A DNA stretch of 64,000 nt from Microbispora sp. H13382 (GTDB taxonomy: Bacteria; Actinomycetota; Actinomycetes; Streptosporangiales; Streptosporangiaceae). Below, piece after piece: positions 1 to 8,689 of the stretch. The stretch's first letter is position 1, and the number at the start of each line of letters is the position of its first letter. The stretch spans positions 248,001 to 312,000 of the forward strand of contig NZ_JABBXA010000005.1 in NCBI RefSeq assembly GCF_014161445.1, given 5' to 3'. The notes beneath the pieces were generated by a model. It saw only the letters and a list, made by a program, of their open reading frames with translations. It was not told the origin of the DNA and did not search any database. Made by a program: the position numbers and the translations under genes.

Positions 1-477
1 CCGTACGAATGGCTGCACCTGACGACCCTCGTCGTCGGCCTGACGGACGAGATCACGGAGGAGCAGATCTCCGCCTTGATCGCCGAGGCCCGCAAGCGCC
101 TGACGGACGTGCAGCCCGCCACCGTAACGCTTGGCCGCGTGCTCTACCACCCCGAAGCTATTGCCCTAGAAGCGCGTCCTGCGCAGGCCCTAATGCCGAT
201 GCTCGACGCGGTACGGACCGCAACGCGCACTGCGACCGGTCGTGCAGGCATCCTGGGCACCAATCCCTGGATACCGCACATCACGGTCGCCTACAGCAGC
301 GCGGAGCAGCCCGCCGAGCCCGTCATCGCGGCCCTGGGCCGTCACCTACCGGACTGCGAGGTAGCCATCGACCACATCAGCCTGGTCGTCCAAGACGGCC
401 CCGAATACCTCTGGGACTGGCATCCGCTTGCAGGGATGCCCTTTGGCGCCAGTCCTTCGAATTCGCTCAGTGGTTGA
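1..477 (+). CDS. 2'-5' RNA ligase / 2H phosphoesterase family protein, 5' end outside window
   Basis: The reading frame is open from base 1, so the gene starts upstream of the window. Both hallmark histidine motifs of the 2H phosphoesterase fold are visible: HLTTLVVG a few residues into the window and HITVAYSS about 90 residues later. This is the spacing expected of LigT-like and 2'-5' RNA ligase-like enzymes, which act on 2',3'-cyclic phosphates or 2'-5' linkages in RNA. The substrate cannot be told from sequence. A TTG at position 76 could serve as an internal start, but that would delete the first catalytic motif, so I treat the gene as truncated by the window edge. Its 3' end overlaps the convergent restriction gene by a few bases. 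Confidence 0.75.
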   Translation, partial: PYEWLHLTTLVVGLTDEITEEQISALIAEARKRLTDVQPATVTLGRVLYHPEAIALEARPAQALMPMLDAVRTATRTATGRAGILGTNPWIPHITVAYSSAEQPAEPVIAALGRHLPDCEVAIDHISLVVQDGPEYLWDWHPLAGMPFGASPSNSLSG

Positions 478-1264
478 TGAGGTCAGTAACCAAATTATCG
501 AAGCTCTTCAATCTCTTCTGCTTGACCATCTCATCCCACTGCTCTAGCTGTGACGGCTGATCTCTGTTCGTCCTTTCGTTTGCAAATTCAGTTACTCCTT
601 CTCCTGTCTCAGTGAGGGCTACGTGATAGACGGTATCCACCCCGCCTACTCCGCCGACAAGTGCCGCTATGCGCGAAGGTAGTGGCTCCGCGGTAACGGC
701 CACAATGTGCGGTGCGCGGCCTCGTCGCGCCGCAATCAAGGTATTGGACTCGTGGCGAACATTCTGTACTCGGTCACTACGGATAGTCCATTTGCAAGAG
801 ATTACCGCGTGCAGCATGACTGCATCTCCGTCGAGGCGGCCGACTACAACGTCGGGGTTTGTGGTGTACTCCGTGCCCACTACATCCCGGAGAATTTCAT
901 CATTCGCGAGCAAACTTCGAAGCTTGCCGAGATGTTCATACTGGACGTAATCATCAAGCTTTGCATTACGCTTTACTGTCCACTTGCTAGTGTCGAGGCT
1001 TTGCAGTAGGTGTTGCTCGGCAGCTCTTTCCAGGGCGTTCCCCGCGCTGCCCTTTTGCTCCTCTGAGGCCAATTCGCGAGATACTCCCAGTTTAGTGTAT
1101 ATGTAGTTTGCTATCCTCAGGCTGGTAGTGCTATGAATATCTGCGATATTTGGACGCCAAGGGCGTCCGCAGATATCAGTAACTTTCTGTCGCGCCGCAG
1201 CTTTGGTACCTTTGTCTAGCTCTTGCCATAAAAACAATTCTGTGAGCGAGCTGGGGGCCGTCAT
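467..1264 (-). CDS. Type II restriction endonuclease, NgoMIV/SgrAI-like (predicted CCGG-core, probably GCCGGC)
   Basis: A DNA-cleaving enzyme of the NgoMIV family. The active-site set of NgoMIV is recognisable in order: a glutamate in GNALERAAE, the aspartate in TNPDVVVGR, the SCK triad in AVISCKWTIRSDR, and a glutamate in NVRHESNT, followed by the conserved PHIVAVTAEPLPSRIAAL stretch. In this family the SCKWTIRSDR loop reads the CCGG core; full GCCGGC specificity is inferred by homology. I chose the ATG at 1264 because GGAGA lies just upstream and the product then has 265 residues, near the 286 of NgoMIV. An upstream ATG at 1399 would add 45 residues with no clear ribosome site. It lies downstream of, and in the same direction as, the methyltransferase. 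Base composition is clearly less GC-rich than the rest of the window, which suggests transfer. Confidence 0.86.
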   Translation of the reverse strand: MTAPSSLTELFLWQELDKGTKAAARQKVTDICGRPWRPNIADIHSTTSLRIANYIYTKLGVSRELASEEQKGSAGNALERAAEQHLLQSLDTSKWTVKRNAKLDDYVQYEHLGKLRSLLANDEILRDVVGTEYTTNPDVVVGRLDGDAVMLHAVISCKWTIRSDRVQNVRHESNTLIAARRGRAPHIVAVTAEPLPSRIAALVGGVGGVDTVYHVALTETGEGVTEFANERTNRDQPSQLEQWDEMVKQKRLKSFDNLVTDLINH

Positions 1265-1619
1265 GCGATCTCCATGGAAAGCTATTTGTTCTTTGGGTGG
1301 CAGTCTTGCTTGCGTGATTGCCTGGCTGCGCAGATGGGACTGACCAGAAGCTCGAAGGCGACCTAAGTCGCCTGTGGCGGCGTTGTTTTCGATTGCCATG
1401 TCGCCATCCGGTGGGAGTGCTGCTAATGCTTCGCTATTCGCATCAATCTCGCTGACGGGTCGGCCAGGCAGGCAAGGTGCGACTCAATAAAGGCGATAAG
1501 ACGGCAGTGTCACTCCTTCAAATATCTGGAGCAGCCCGCCGTGCTCGACTCGAAGTGCTATCCCGCTCAGGCAGATATCTCAGCCGTTATGCAGAGCTAT
1601 TCGTGAGCTATAGAGGCGC
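1265..1619. other. AT-richer spacer between methyltransferase and restriction genes
   Basis: This stretch separates the methyltransferase stop from the preferred restriction-gene start. If the restriction gene begins at 1399, part of it becomes coding. I see no other gene, no clear hairpin and no tRNA here. A delayed promoter or controller site for the endonuclease would be expected in such a spacer, but I could not identify one. Confidence 0.4.
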
Positions 1620-2891
1620 CTAGCTGATCTTAGTCCGCAATTGCTGGAACTGCTCGTGGCGCACATGGGTCTCTTGGCCAAGGAATGCCTTGAACTCTCC
1701 GAGTTTGTATGCGGTGAGGGCATTGCCGTCCCGGACTTCGATATCGAAGTCGCGGCGTAGGAGACTGATGCGGCGCTCCAGTTCGTTTGGCTCCAGCTTG
1801 ATTCCGACGGCTTTTTCGATTTGGGTGGCCGTCATGAAGTCGCCCTTGGCGCGAAGCGCCCGGTAGATCGGGTCGTGCTCCGGTTCGGGATCGAGTTCAC
1901 GCCGCTCGGCCGTACGGTTCAGTGCAGCGGCAATGGCTACTCCGATGGCCTTGGCAACGGGGGGTGGGAAGGCATTGCCGATCTGCCGGTAGTTCGATGT
2001 CTTCTTGCCGGTGAATTCCCACTGGAATTCGCGGTCATTCCAACCTTGGATGCGTGCGACCATCTCACAGGTGAGTTTCGGGCCGATGACAAACTCATCA
2101 TCCGGGCCAGGGGCATGATTCGCGATGCCCAGAGCATCTACGCCCAACTCGGCCCATGCACGCTTGGCTCGGGTGGGGCCGAGGTCAGCACCACCATGCT
2201 TCTTGGAGCCACCGACGATAGTGGGGGCAATGCCGTCGGCCTTATCGGCCCAATCCTCCGCGCCCTTCCAGCCGTTGACCGACATCAAGGGCAGAAGGAT
2301 TTCGCCCACGGTAGGTGCGGGTCCTACTGGCTGCGGCCAGTGGAAGTGGGCGAAGTCATCCGGCTCCATGGCGACGAGCACGAAGCGCGGGCGTAGCTGA
2401 GGGACTCCATAGTCGGATGCCTGAAGGAGTTTCCATTCGGCGGCGTAGCCGAACTCGCGAAGGCGGTCCAGCACGTGCTGCCGATAGCCGGCAAAGCGAG
2501 GCATGCTCAGGCCGCGGACGTTCTCCAAAAGGAGCGCCCGAGGCCGAACTAGCCTGACTTGCTCCACGGCCCAGGCGAACAGGTCACGTTCGTCGGTGGC
2601 GCCGAGCTGCTTGCCCGCGATGGTGAAGGGTGGGCAGGGAACTCCGCCAGCAAGGAGATCGAGTCGCCACCCATCCCGAGGGGCGTAGTCCTTCGGGTCC
2701 CACACGGAAGGGTCGGCGACGTCACCCTGTGCGACCTTCCAGCCCGGCCGGTTGCGTCGCAGGGTGTTGACCGCGTTCTCGTCCAGTTCAATGGCTAGCT
2801 CATGCTCGAAGCCAGCCTGCTCTAGGCCAAGAGCTTGGCCGCCGGCGCCGGCGCAGATCTCAATGACCCGAAGTGCCTTCTGGGTGGTCAC
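1620..2891 (-). CDS. DNA (cytosine-5) methyltransferase of the type II R-M system
   Basis: Transfers a methyl group from S-adenosylmethionine to C5 of cytosine, protecting the host from the neighbouring endonuclease. The canonical m5C motifs appear in order: motif I IEICAGAGGQALGLEQAGF near the N-terminus, motif IV GGVPCPPFT with the catalytic cysteine, motif VI ENVRG, motif VIII QLRPRF, and motif X YRQIGNAFPPPVAKAIG. The target-recognition region lies between VIII and X. After motif X there is an extra segment of about 90 residues, possibly a winged-helix extension. The start is a GTG at 2891 preceded by a strong AAGGAG site. The gene is divergent from vsr, with which it shares a short promoter region, and lies upstream of the restriction gene. 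Confidence 0.92.
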   Translation of the reverse strand: MTTQKALRVIEICAGAGGQALGLEQAGFEHELAIELDENAVNTLRRNRPGWKVAQGDVADPSVWDPKDYAPRDGWRLDLLAGGVPCPPFTIAGKQLGATDERDLFAWAVEQVRLVRPRALLLENVRGLSMPRFAGYRQHVLDRLREFGYAAEWKLLQASDYGVPQLRPRFVLVAMEPDDFAHFHWPQPVGPAPTVGEILLPLMSVNGWKGAEDWADKADGIAPTIVGGSKKHGGADLGPTRAKRAWAELGVDALGIANHAPGPDDEFVIGPKLTCEMVARIQGWNDREFQWEFTGKKTSNYRQIGNAFPPPVAKAIGVAIAAALNRTAERRELDPEPEHDPIYRALRAKGDFMTATQIEKAVGIKLEPNELERRISLLRRDFDIEVRDGNALTAYKLGEFKAFLGQETHVRHEQFQQLRTKIS

Positions 2892-2980
2892 AAGATCTCC
2901 TTTTCGGGGGTTCTGGGGCGACGCTGGGGAGCCAGCAGAGGTATCTTCGCGGAGGAGACAGTGAGTCGTTCGGAACGAGT

Positions 2981-3475
2981 GTGTCTGACCTTAAGAGAAG
3001 CCATGCCCGAGAGCAGGCCCATGAGCGAGGTAGCTACCCAGCTCCGCTGAATGAGGGCCGCTCCAGAAACATGCGTGCCAACCGGCGGACGGACACCAAA
3101 CCTGAGGTGGCGTTGCGTAGCGCCTTGCACAGGCTGGGCTACCGGTACCGTAAGGATCTTCGTCTCGACCTGGGCGGTGGAGTCAAGGTCCGCCCAGACA
3201 TCGTCTTCACGGCACGCAAGGTCGTGGTCTTCGTCGACGGTTGCTTCTGGCACGTCTGCCCTGAGCACGGGCGGCAGCCGACTGTCAACGAGTGGTACTG
3301 GACGCCCAAGCTGCGGCGAAACATGGAGCGGGATCGCGCGGCTGACACGGCGCTTGCCACCGCTGGGTGGCAGGTGGTGCGTCTGTGGGAGCACGAGCCG
3401 CTGACGAGCGCCGTTGCAGCGGTCGTCGCTGCTCTGGGAGCCGAGAGCGAACACGTGCGCGACCCTAGCGGATAG
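2981..3475 (+). CDS. vsr: Very short patch repair (Vsr) mismatch endonuclease
   Basis: Nicks 5' of the T in T:G mismatches that arise when 5-methylcytosine deaminates, so it guards sites modified by the adjacent methyltransferase. Family hallmarks are NMRANRRTDTKPEVALRSAL with the conserved glutamate, VRPDIVF with the metal-binding aspartate, FVDGCFWHVCPEH with the two histidines, the YWTPKLRRN segment, and the C-terminal WEHE. The exact start is uncertain. GTG at 2981 keeps the SYPAP segment that actinobacterial homologues usually carry. The frame is open further upstream, and an attractive GGAGGAG-GTG at 2961 lies in another frame that stops at 3050. The strand is opposite to the R-M genes. 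Confidence 0.88.
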   Translation: MSDLKRSHAREQAHERGSYPAPLNEGRSRNMRANRRTDTKPEVALRSALHRLGYRYRKDLRLDLGGGVKVRPDIVFTARKVVVFVDGCFWHVCPEHGRQPTVNEWYWTPKLRRNMERDRAADTALATAGWQVVRLWEHEPLTSAVAAVVAALGAESEHVRDPSG

Positions 3476-3507
3476 CACTGACACTCTGGGCAGCGACTCA
3501 TGCCAGG

Positions 3508-4098
3508 TCATGCCTGTAGGAAGCTCAACAGACGTTGCCTCTCCGAATCGGGAATGTTTTTGTTGGCCTTGATGGTGTTTCTCGCAATGCTATGAATGTA
3601 TGACTTGTCGAGCTCGAGTGAACGAAGAGTGTACGTGTCGGAATCTGCCACCTTGGCCGGGATCACAGGTAGCCCAAGCTCTCGCAGCTCGCGTACCCGC
3701 CGCTCGGCATGGACAGCATCCGCAGTGATTACTCGCAGATAATCTGCCGGCACGGGCTCGCCGAGGCGATCGGCTAGCAAGCTGAAAAGTTCCTGGTGCG
3801 TCCGGGAGCTATACGGGATCTTCGTTGCCCAGTCGGGAAGGACGCGCCCGTACTCTCGATCCATCTCGTACTCCAGCGTATGCCGGATTGTGTGCCAGGC
3901 TGTCTCCTGCTTAGGGATATTGGCCCTGAGTAGCGATTGAAACGCGACGGCGGAGGCCCTTTTCGCTGTCAAGTAGGCATCAAGTAGATCTTGATGGGAT
4001 GCGGAATTTTTGAGTTGCTCAACAAGCTCGCTATACGCGTCAACGAGTTCCGGGCGCTGACGCAGCCACTTCTCCATAACCGATCTGTCGCTATGCAT
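3508..4098 (-). CDS. Unknown protein, third gene of the GHKL/helicase defence operon
   Basis: I do not recognise this 196-residue protein. It is soluble, charged and predicted mostly helical, with no signal peptide and no membrane segment. The C-terminal third contains ERRVRELRELGLPV followed by TYTLRSLELDK. That pattern resembles the winged-helix segments found next to some nuclease domains, but no catalytic HNH or PD-(D/E)xK signature is visible. It starts 8 bases downstream of the helicase gene stop and is therefore almost certainly co-transcribed with the helicase and GHKL ATPase. The context suggests a specificity, adaptor or effector subunit of that system. The function is inference only. 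Confidence 0.72.
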   Translation of the reverse strand: MHSDRSVMEKWLRQRPELVDAYSELVEQLKNSASHQDLLDAYLTAKRASAVAFQSLLRANIPKQETAWHTIRHTLEYEMDREYGRVLPDWATKIPYSSRTHQELFSLLADRLGEPVPADYLRVITADAVHAERRVRELRELGLPVIPAKVADSDTYTLRSLELDKSYIHSIARNTIKANKNIPDSERQRLLSFLQA

Positions 4099-4106
4099 AA
4101 CCGCCC

Positions 4107-5867
4107 CTAACCTCGCCTGAAGTCACTGTGGTCATACTCCGGCGGGTATCGAAGGATGTGTACGTCTTCGCCTGCTTCTTCTACAGCTTTCAGATCACCT
4201 AGCCACTCTCGTAGGAACTGGGCACCGGGCTTGTCCTCCTCGTTGGCGTGAAAAAAGGTCACCTTACTGCCAAGTTTGACCCGTGACCCAGATCGGCTCT
4301 GCGGAGCTTCGAGTGAACTATGCAGGTCCAAACCGGCGGCGAAGCGCCGGATATCCGAGACAAAATCGAGAACGATCACCCGATCCTTGCCTCGTGCAAG
4401 ACGGAGGCCCCGGCCAAGTTGCTGTACGAAGATCCGGCGGCTGTGGGTGACTCTCTGAAAAACGACGATATTAACGTCGGGAACGTCAACGCCCTCGTTA
4501 AGTACATCGACCGCACACAGGACTCCGATACGGCCCTCGGCGAAATCCCAGAGCGCTTTGTTGCGCTCCACGGGCTTCATTGCCCTTCCGCTCGCGGACC
4601 TGGAGTAAATCGCTTGCGCTCGGGTGATCGCCAGAGCGTTGATCCTGGCTGCAGTCTTCTCTGCGTGGTCGATGGTCCCGCAAAAGACAATGGCGCGAGG
4701 GTTCGTCTGCTCCTTCCAAGCCTCGGTTAGTCTCTGCACGACAGCATCGTCCCACTCGTCGACGAATAGAGTTCTATTGATTCTCCTTGGGCTAAATTGG
4801 TCGCCGTGAAGTTCCTGGAGAGCCTCCCAATTCACGTTGTCTGTGTACATGCGGTAGTCAACATTGGCGAGGTACCCCTCGCGTAGTCCTCTGACGAGAT
4901 CGATGTTCACTACAGGGTGGTCAAACCACTTTCCGAGGGCGCTGCCATTCGGGCGCCAGGGCGTAGCCGTCATACCGACAAGGAATGCCCCCCCGTCGCC
5001 GGCCGACAGCTCGCCTAGTACGGAGTTGTATGCAAGAGTGCCTAGATGATGACACTCATCTACGATCACCAGATCAAAATGCGGAAGTGCTCGGCCTGAC
5101 TCTAGGCTGGAGGCAACGCTGTCCACGCATGCGAAGACTAGGTCCAGATCTCTCAACACATCAAAGTCGGGTCGCTCATAACCGTTCCAAACTCCTGTGG
5201 ACTGAAAGGTGGATAGCATCGGCCAGAACGAACGTTCCAACTGATAGACGAGTTCGTTACGGTGAGCGAGTACAAGTGTCTTTGAGGTGGGTCGTAAGAG
5301 CGAGAAACGGCGGTAGAATTCCGCTGCAACAAAGGTCTTTCCTAGGCCTGTCGCAAGTACCACGAGGGCGCTTCTAGCACCTCGAACGAGTTCTCCCATC
5401 ATTCGGTCGACGGCGTCAGACTGGTAGTTGCGTAGCTCGTAATTATCCAGGCAGCGTTGAGCGATCGGCTCGGGCTCAGCGAGTTCTGCCTGTTTGATGA
5501 GCTTCCGGGAGTCCCAAAGCTGTAGCTTGATTCCCTGCGCGAGGAGTTGACGCTGTTGTTGCAGCACCGCGGGCGCGAACCCACTTTTACTTACGATGAC
5601 AGGGATATCAGCCTCATATCTCCTGGTAGCGGCAAGAGTCTCAGCGACCACTTCCGGACCCACTGCGGTCCGCCAGCGCTTGACCTGGAAGAGCCATCGC
5701 TTGCCTGACTTGGTGGCAATGACATCAGCACCGCCATCACCGGAGGTACCCGCGAGACGTACATGCTCGAACCCACGAGCTAAGACCAGTCGCATCACCA
5801 TGCGCTCGAATGCCTGCCAGCTGGTCCCGCTCAGCAGGAGGTCACTCACTATCCGCTGAGCCATCAC
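4107..5867 (-). CDS. SF2 DEAD/DEAH-box helicase with N-terminal Mrr-like restriction nuclease domain
   Basis: The first 115 residues form an Mrr-type PD-(D/E)xK nuclease: FERMVMRLVLARGFEHVRL, then GDGGADVIA with the aspartate and LFQVKRW with the catalytic QVK. The rest is a superfamily 2 motor: Walker A ATGLGKTF near residue 172, Walker B DECHH, motif III TATPWR, and a C-terminal helicase lobe ending in motif VI QQLGRGLRLARG. The predicted role is ATP-driven DNA translocation coupled to cleavage. The start codon overlaps the stop of the upstream GHKL gene by four bases (ATGA), so the two are translationally coupled. Nuclease-helicase proteins beside MORC-like ATPases are known from bacterial restriction loci. 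The target (modified or unmodified DNA) is unknown. Confidence 0.88.
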   Translation of the reverse strand: MMAQRIVSDLLLSGTSWQAFERMVMRLVLARGFEHVRLAGTSGDGGADVIATKSGKRWLFQVKRWRTAVGPEVVAETLAATRRYEADIPVIVSKSGFAPAVLQQQRQLLAQGIKLQLWDSRKLIKQAELAEPEPIAQRCLDNYELRNYQSDAVDRMMGELVRGARSALVVLATGLGKTFVAAEFYRRFSLLRPTSKTLVLAHRNELVYQLERSFWPMLSTFQSTGVWNGYERPDFDVLRDLDLVFACVDSVASSLESGRALPHFDLVIVDECHHLGTLAYNSVLGELSAGDGGAFLVGMTATPWRPNGSALGKWFDHPVVNIDLVRGLREGYLANVDYRMYTDNVNWEALQELHGDQFSPRRINRTLFVDEWDDAVVQRLTEAWKEQTNPRAIVFCGTIDHAEKTAARINALAITRAQAIYSRSASGRAMKPVERNKALWDFAEGRIGVLCAVDVLNEGVDVPDVNIVVFQRVTHSRRIFVQQLGRGLRLARGKDRVIVLDFVSDIRRFAAGLDLHSSLEAPQSRSGSRVKLGSKVTFFHANEEDKPGAQFLREWLGDLKAVEEAGEDVHILRYPPEYDHSDFRRG

Positions 5868-8386
5868 AGTCTGCTGTCTAGGAAATCAGCCGCCGCGCGT
5901 GCGCGTGTCACAAGCAGTGGTTCCGGCCGCTGATAGCGTAGATAGGAGGCGCAGTCCTCAAGGCAGCGTAGGTACTTGATTGATAGTTCCTCTCGCAGGC
6001 CTTCAGCAACGGTAGGCCCCAGATCGTCACTTGGCCAGGGATCCCGCCACACTTGCCCGTCGAACCACACCTGCGGGAATTTCTGAAAAAACATCACCAG
6101 GGCGGCCGGATCACAGTAACGCAGGTACTCGCCGGACTGCTTCATGCGGTTGAGTTCGCTGAGGTCCACCCCCGAAGAAATCATCCCTTCCGCCAGTGCT
6201 CGCTGCTGCTTCTCGTCCAGGTCCGCATAGAAATCCTCCGCTTCAGGAATTCCGACGAGACGCTCGGCGATCAGTCGGAAGACCTGCTTGATCTCCTCGC
6301 GAACGCTTTCGGGTGTCTCGGCAACCAGGTCACCCCATGCTCTCCGGAGGACCTCAGCCATGAGAACCCCAGGCGAGTGGCCTCTCTGCCCGGTCAGAGA
6401 CGAATAGTTGTCGTAGAAGAACTGCGCGGTCTCTGCCGCTACCATATCCTCTGGCCGCATACCCAATTCCGAGAAGGCCGGGTGCATACGGTCGACGAAG
6501 ACCGCAATTTTTCCGATTTTCTTATGGCTGAGCACCGGTATCGGTTCCCGGCCGTACCGGGGGACGATCGGACGTTGCATCATCCGGGTAGTGACGTCCA
6601 CTGGAGAGCTGGTTGTCCCGTCTGCCAGGCTGATAGTCAGTCCTGTTATCGACAGATCGGTCCACTCTTCGGAGGCGGTAAGCAGTTCCTCTTCGCTAGC
6701 CGGATGTGCCGCACCGCGAACGAGGGCGCAAGTCCGGCAAGCGTCTTCGCTGGCCTCGTTGGTTTGACCGCAAAATGTGCAATTCCACGGGGTGATTACT
6801 TTGGGTATCTGAGAGCTGCCGCACACGTCGCAGCTGACGGCCGACTTAGGGATCTCGGCGCCGCAGTCAGAGTTCAAGCAGTTCTTGCCAACAAGGACGC
6901 AATTGCATTCCTCGCAGGTTTCCACTCGAGGGACGTTCTGAAAGCCGCATACCGGGCACTCTAAGAGCTCCTCAATTGGCTTGTCATTTGCGCTCTCGAC
7001 AAGTTCCCACCACTTGGTATCGTCATAGTAGCCAGCTTCTTGGCTCTGAAATCTAGAAAGGTACTCCCGCTCGATCTCGCGGGGGATTCGTTCGGCCTTT
7101 CCTTTGGCTGGGTTGTACTGACCCATGTACATGTCAGCGCGGCCAAAGTTACGTACCTTGCGATATCCCTGAAAGAGTCTGGATACCGGGGATGGATTTG
7201 TTTCGCCTGGGCCCCATTTGCTCGGGATCAGTGAGCTGCCGCGAAGGAACTGCATTGCCGCGTACCATTCGTCGCTTGTTCGCTGAAAGTCCTGCTTGGA
7301 GAAGTCAACCGGAACATGATCAAGGTGTACCTCGCCAACAATTCTCCCGTACTGTTGGTCGACTGGGTATTCTTTCTCCGCCTTCTTTGTGTTTTCGTCC
7401 ACATGCTCGAAGAAGGCGGCCTTTTCTCCAATGCGGATCGCGCGGCCGTTACGAATCAAGTCAATGCCGTAGTCGTTCTGGTCGTCGTACCGCTGGATAC
7501 CAACCCAGCCCCAAACTCGCTCGACGACTTCCCGTGCCTCTGAACCGCCGCACCGGCCACAGGGTTGACCGTCCTCCATCAACGTCCCGTCTCGCAGGCA
7601 GCGAATGTTTTTCGTAAGCTCCTTATCGAAGGAGATACGGGCAGGGATGCGGCCATGCCCTGCTCTCTCAACAAAGCGGCTGGCATCCCAGACGCAGTGC
7701 TCAAAGGCCGGGTATGAGTCGTTATTGAGAAGAATTTTGGTGCGGCTACCGCCTTCGCCGCGCAGAATAGTCGCATACCTACGGGCTAGCTGCTGGCGAA
7801 TAACATTCTTTCCCAGTGATGCGAGCTTGCGTATGAATGCGTTGTTCGGGTCACCCTCCGGCCACCAGTTGCGAACTTCAATGATTGTCCCGTGCTCCAG
7901 CCCGTGAGGCTTGGCGACCACATCTGCCGGCACCTCAAACGATCCCTGTTCGAGTAGCTTCGGCAAGTCCACGGTCACCTGGAGAGCGTACGAGTCCTCA
8001 GCTCGCGCGGAGATGAGCTTTGTGACTCGCCCGAGCTTGCCGGTAGCGATATTGAAGCCCATGCCGAACAGCCCGAGAGTGTCGAACGCGTTTTTTGACG
8101 AATAGCCAGCACGTAACGCATTCGCGATCTGCTCCTCAGTCAGGCCCGGCCCCGAGTCCCGCACGCGCACAAAGCCGTCGCCCCGATTGACCTCGGAAGC
8201 CCCAGGCACCTCAACGAAGACCTGCCGGAAGGCGGAAGGCTGGCCTAGGGCTTCCGCAGCACGGAAGGAGTCGAGTGCGTTGTCGATGAGCTCGCATAGC
8301 GCATCCAGGGGAGTGATAGGGGTCCGCGTGAGTGCCAAGAGGACGTTGGGTGTGGGCTGGATGTCCAAGAGCTTGTGCGTGCTCAC
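5864..8386 (-). CDS. MORC-like GHKL ATPase with zinc-finger region (defence operon)
   Basis: An 840-residue protein whose N-terminus is a GHKL (Hsp90/MutL/MORC) ATPase: N-box CELIDNALDSF near residue 37, G1 box RVRDSGPG, and G2 box GLFGMGFNIATGKLG. One CxxC-type motif (PCGRCGG) lies near residue 280. Around residues 480-570 a run of paired cysteines (CPVCGF, CEECN, CDVCG, CTFCG, CRTC) forms several small zinc fingers, some of RanBP2-like shape. Such MORC/paraMORC ATPases clamp or remodel DNA and in bacteria cluster with helicases and nucleases of restriction systems (published comparative genomics). This is the first gene of a three-gene operon. The GTG start at 8386 is preceded by AAGGAG. 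The zinc fingers probably bind DNA or partners. Confidence 0.87.
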   Translation of the reverse strand: MSTHKLLDIQPTPNVLLALTRTPITPLDALCELIDNALDSFRAAEALGQPSAFRQVFVEVPGASEVNRGDGFVRVRDSGPGLTEEQIANALRAGYSSKNAFDTLGLFGMGFNIATGKLGRVTKLISARAEDSYALQVTVDLPKLLEQGSFEVPADVVAKPHGLEHGTIIEVRNWWPEGDPNNAFIRKLASLGKNVIRQQLARRYATILRGEGGSRTKILLNNDSYPAFEHCVWDASRFVERAGHGRIPARISFDKELTKNIRCLRDGTLMEDGQPCGRCGGSEAREVVERVWGWVGIQRYDDQNDYGIDLIRNGRAIRIGEKAAFFEHVDENTKKAEKEYPVDQQYGRIVGEVHLDHVPVDFSKQDFQRTSDEWYAAMQFLRGSSLIPSKWGPGETNPSPVSRLFQGYRKVRNFGRADMYMGQYNPAKGKAERIPREIEREYLSRFQSQEAGYYDDTKWWELVESANDKPIEELLECPVCGFQNVPRVETCEECNCVLVGKNCLNSDCGAEIPKSAVSCDVCGSSQIPKVITPWNCTFCGQTNEASEDACRTCALVRGAAHPASEEELLTASEEWTDLSITGLTISLADGTTSSPVDVTTRMMQRPIVPRYGREPIPVLSHKKIGKIAVFVDRMHPAFSELGMRPEDMVAAETAQFFYDNYSSLTGQRGHSPGVLMAEVLRRAWGDLVAETPESVREEIKQVFRLIAERLVGIPEAEDFYADLDEKQQRALAEGMISSGVDLSELNRMKQSGEYLRYCDPAALVMFFQKFPQVWFDGQVWRDPWPSDDLGPTVAEGLREELSIKYLRCLEDCASYLRYQRPEPLLVTRARAAADFLDSRL

Positions 8387-8655
8387 GACTGCTCCTTAAC
8401 CGTGCAACTCAGAGGAGATCATGCACAGGTTACGTATCCCCTGGGGCAAATGCCGTCACGATATGCAAACACTCACGCTTGAGATGCTGGGAAGGTTACC
8501 CTCACCTGCGCAGACGCTTGCTGGCTGTACCGCCGGGGCTTCCTCCCGCTAGTTCAGGCCGTGAGTCTCGTGCAGCCTGCGGAAGACCCACCTCGGCTTG
8601 CGTGAGCCGGTCGGCTCCGAGGCGGTTTACTCCTTCCCTCGCAACCGTCCATGAC
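8387..8655. other. Intergenic region between defence operon and TetR-regulated operon
   Basis: No gene is supported here. The left part must hold the promoter of the leftward GHKL-helicase operon, but I could not pick convincing -35/-10 boxes. The right end leads into the twin palindromic operators of the rightward operon. The change from lower-GC defence DNA to typical host DNA falls in or close to this region, so it is a plausible boundary of the acquired island. Confidence 0.45.
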
Positions 8656-8671
8656 TTGAGCGATCGCTTAA
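8656..8671. promoter_or_regulatory. Palindromic operator O1 (TetR-type)
   Basis: TTGAGCGATCGCTTAA is a near-perfect 16-bp palindrome, with one mismatched position in each arm. It is the upstream member of a pair. The second copy lies 34 bp away centre to centre, and both sit just before the operon that ends in a TetR gene. Confidence 0.7.
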
Positions 8672-8689
8672 TTCGGCTTACTCTCGGTT

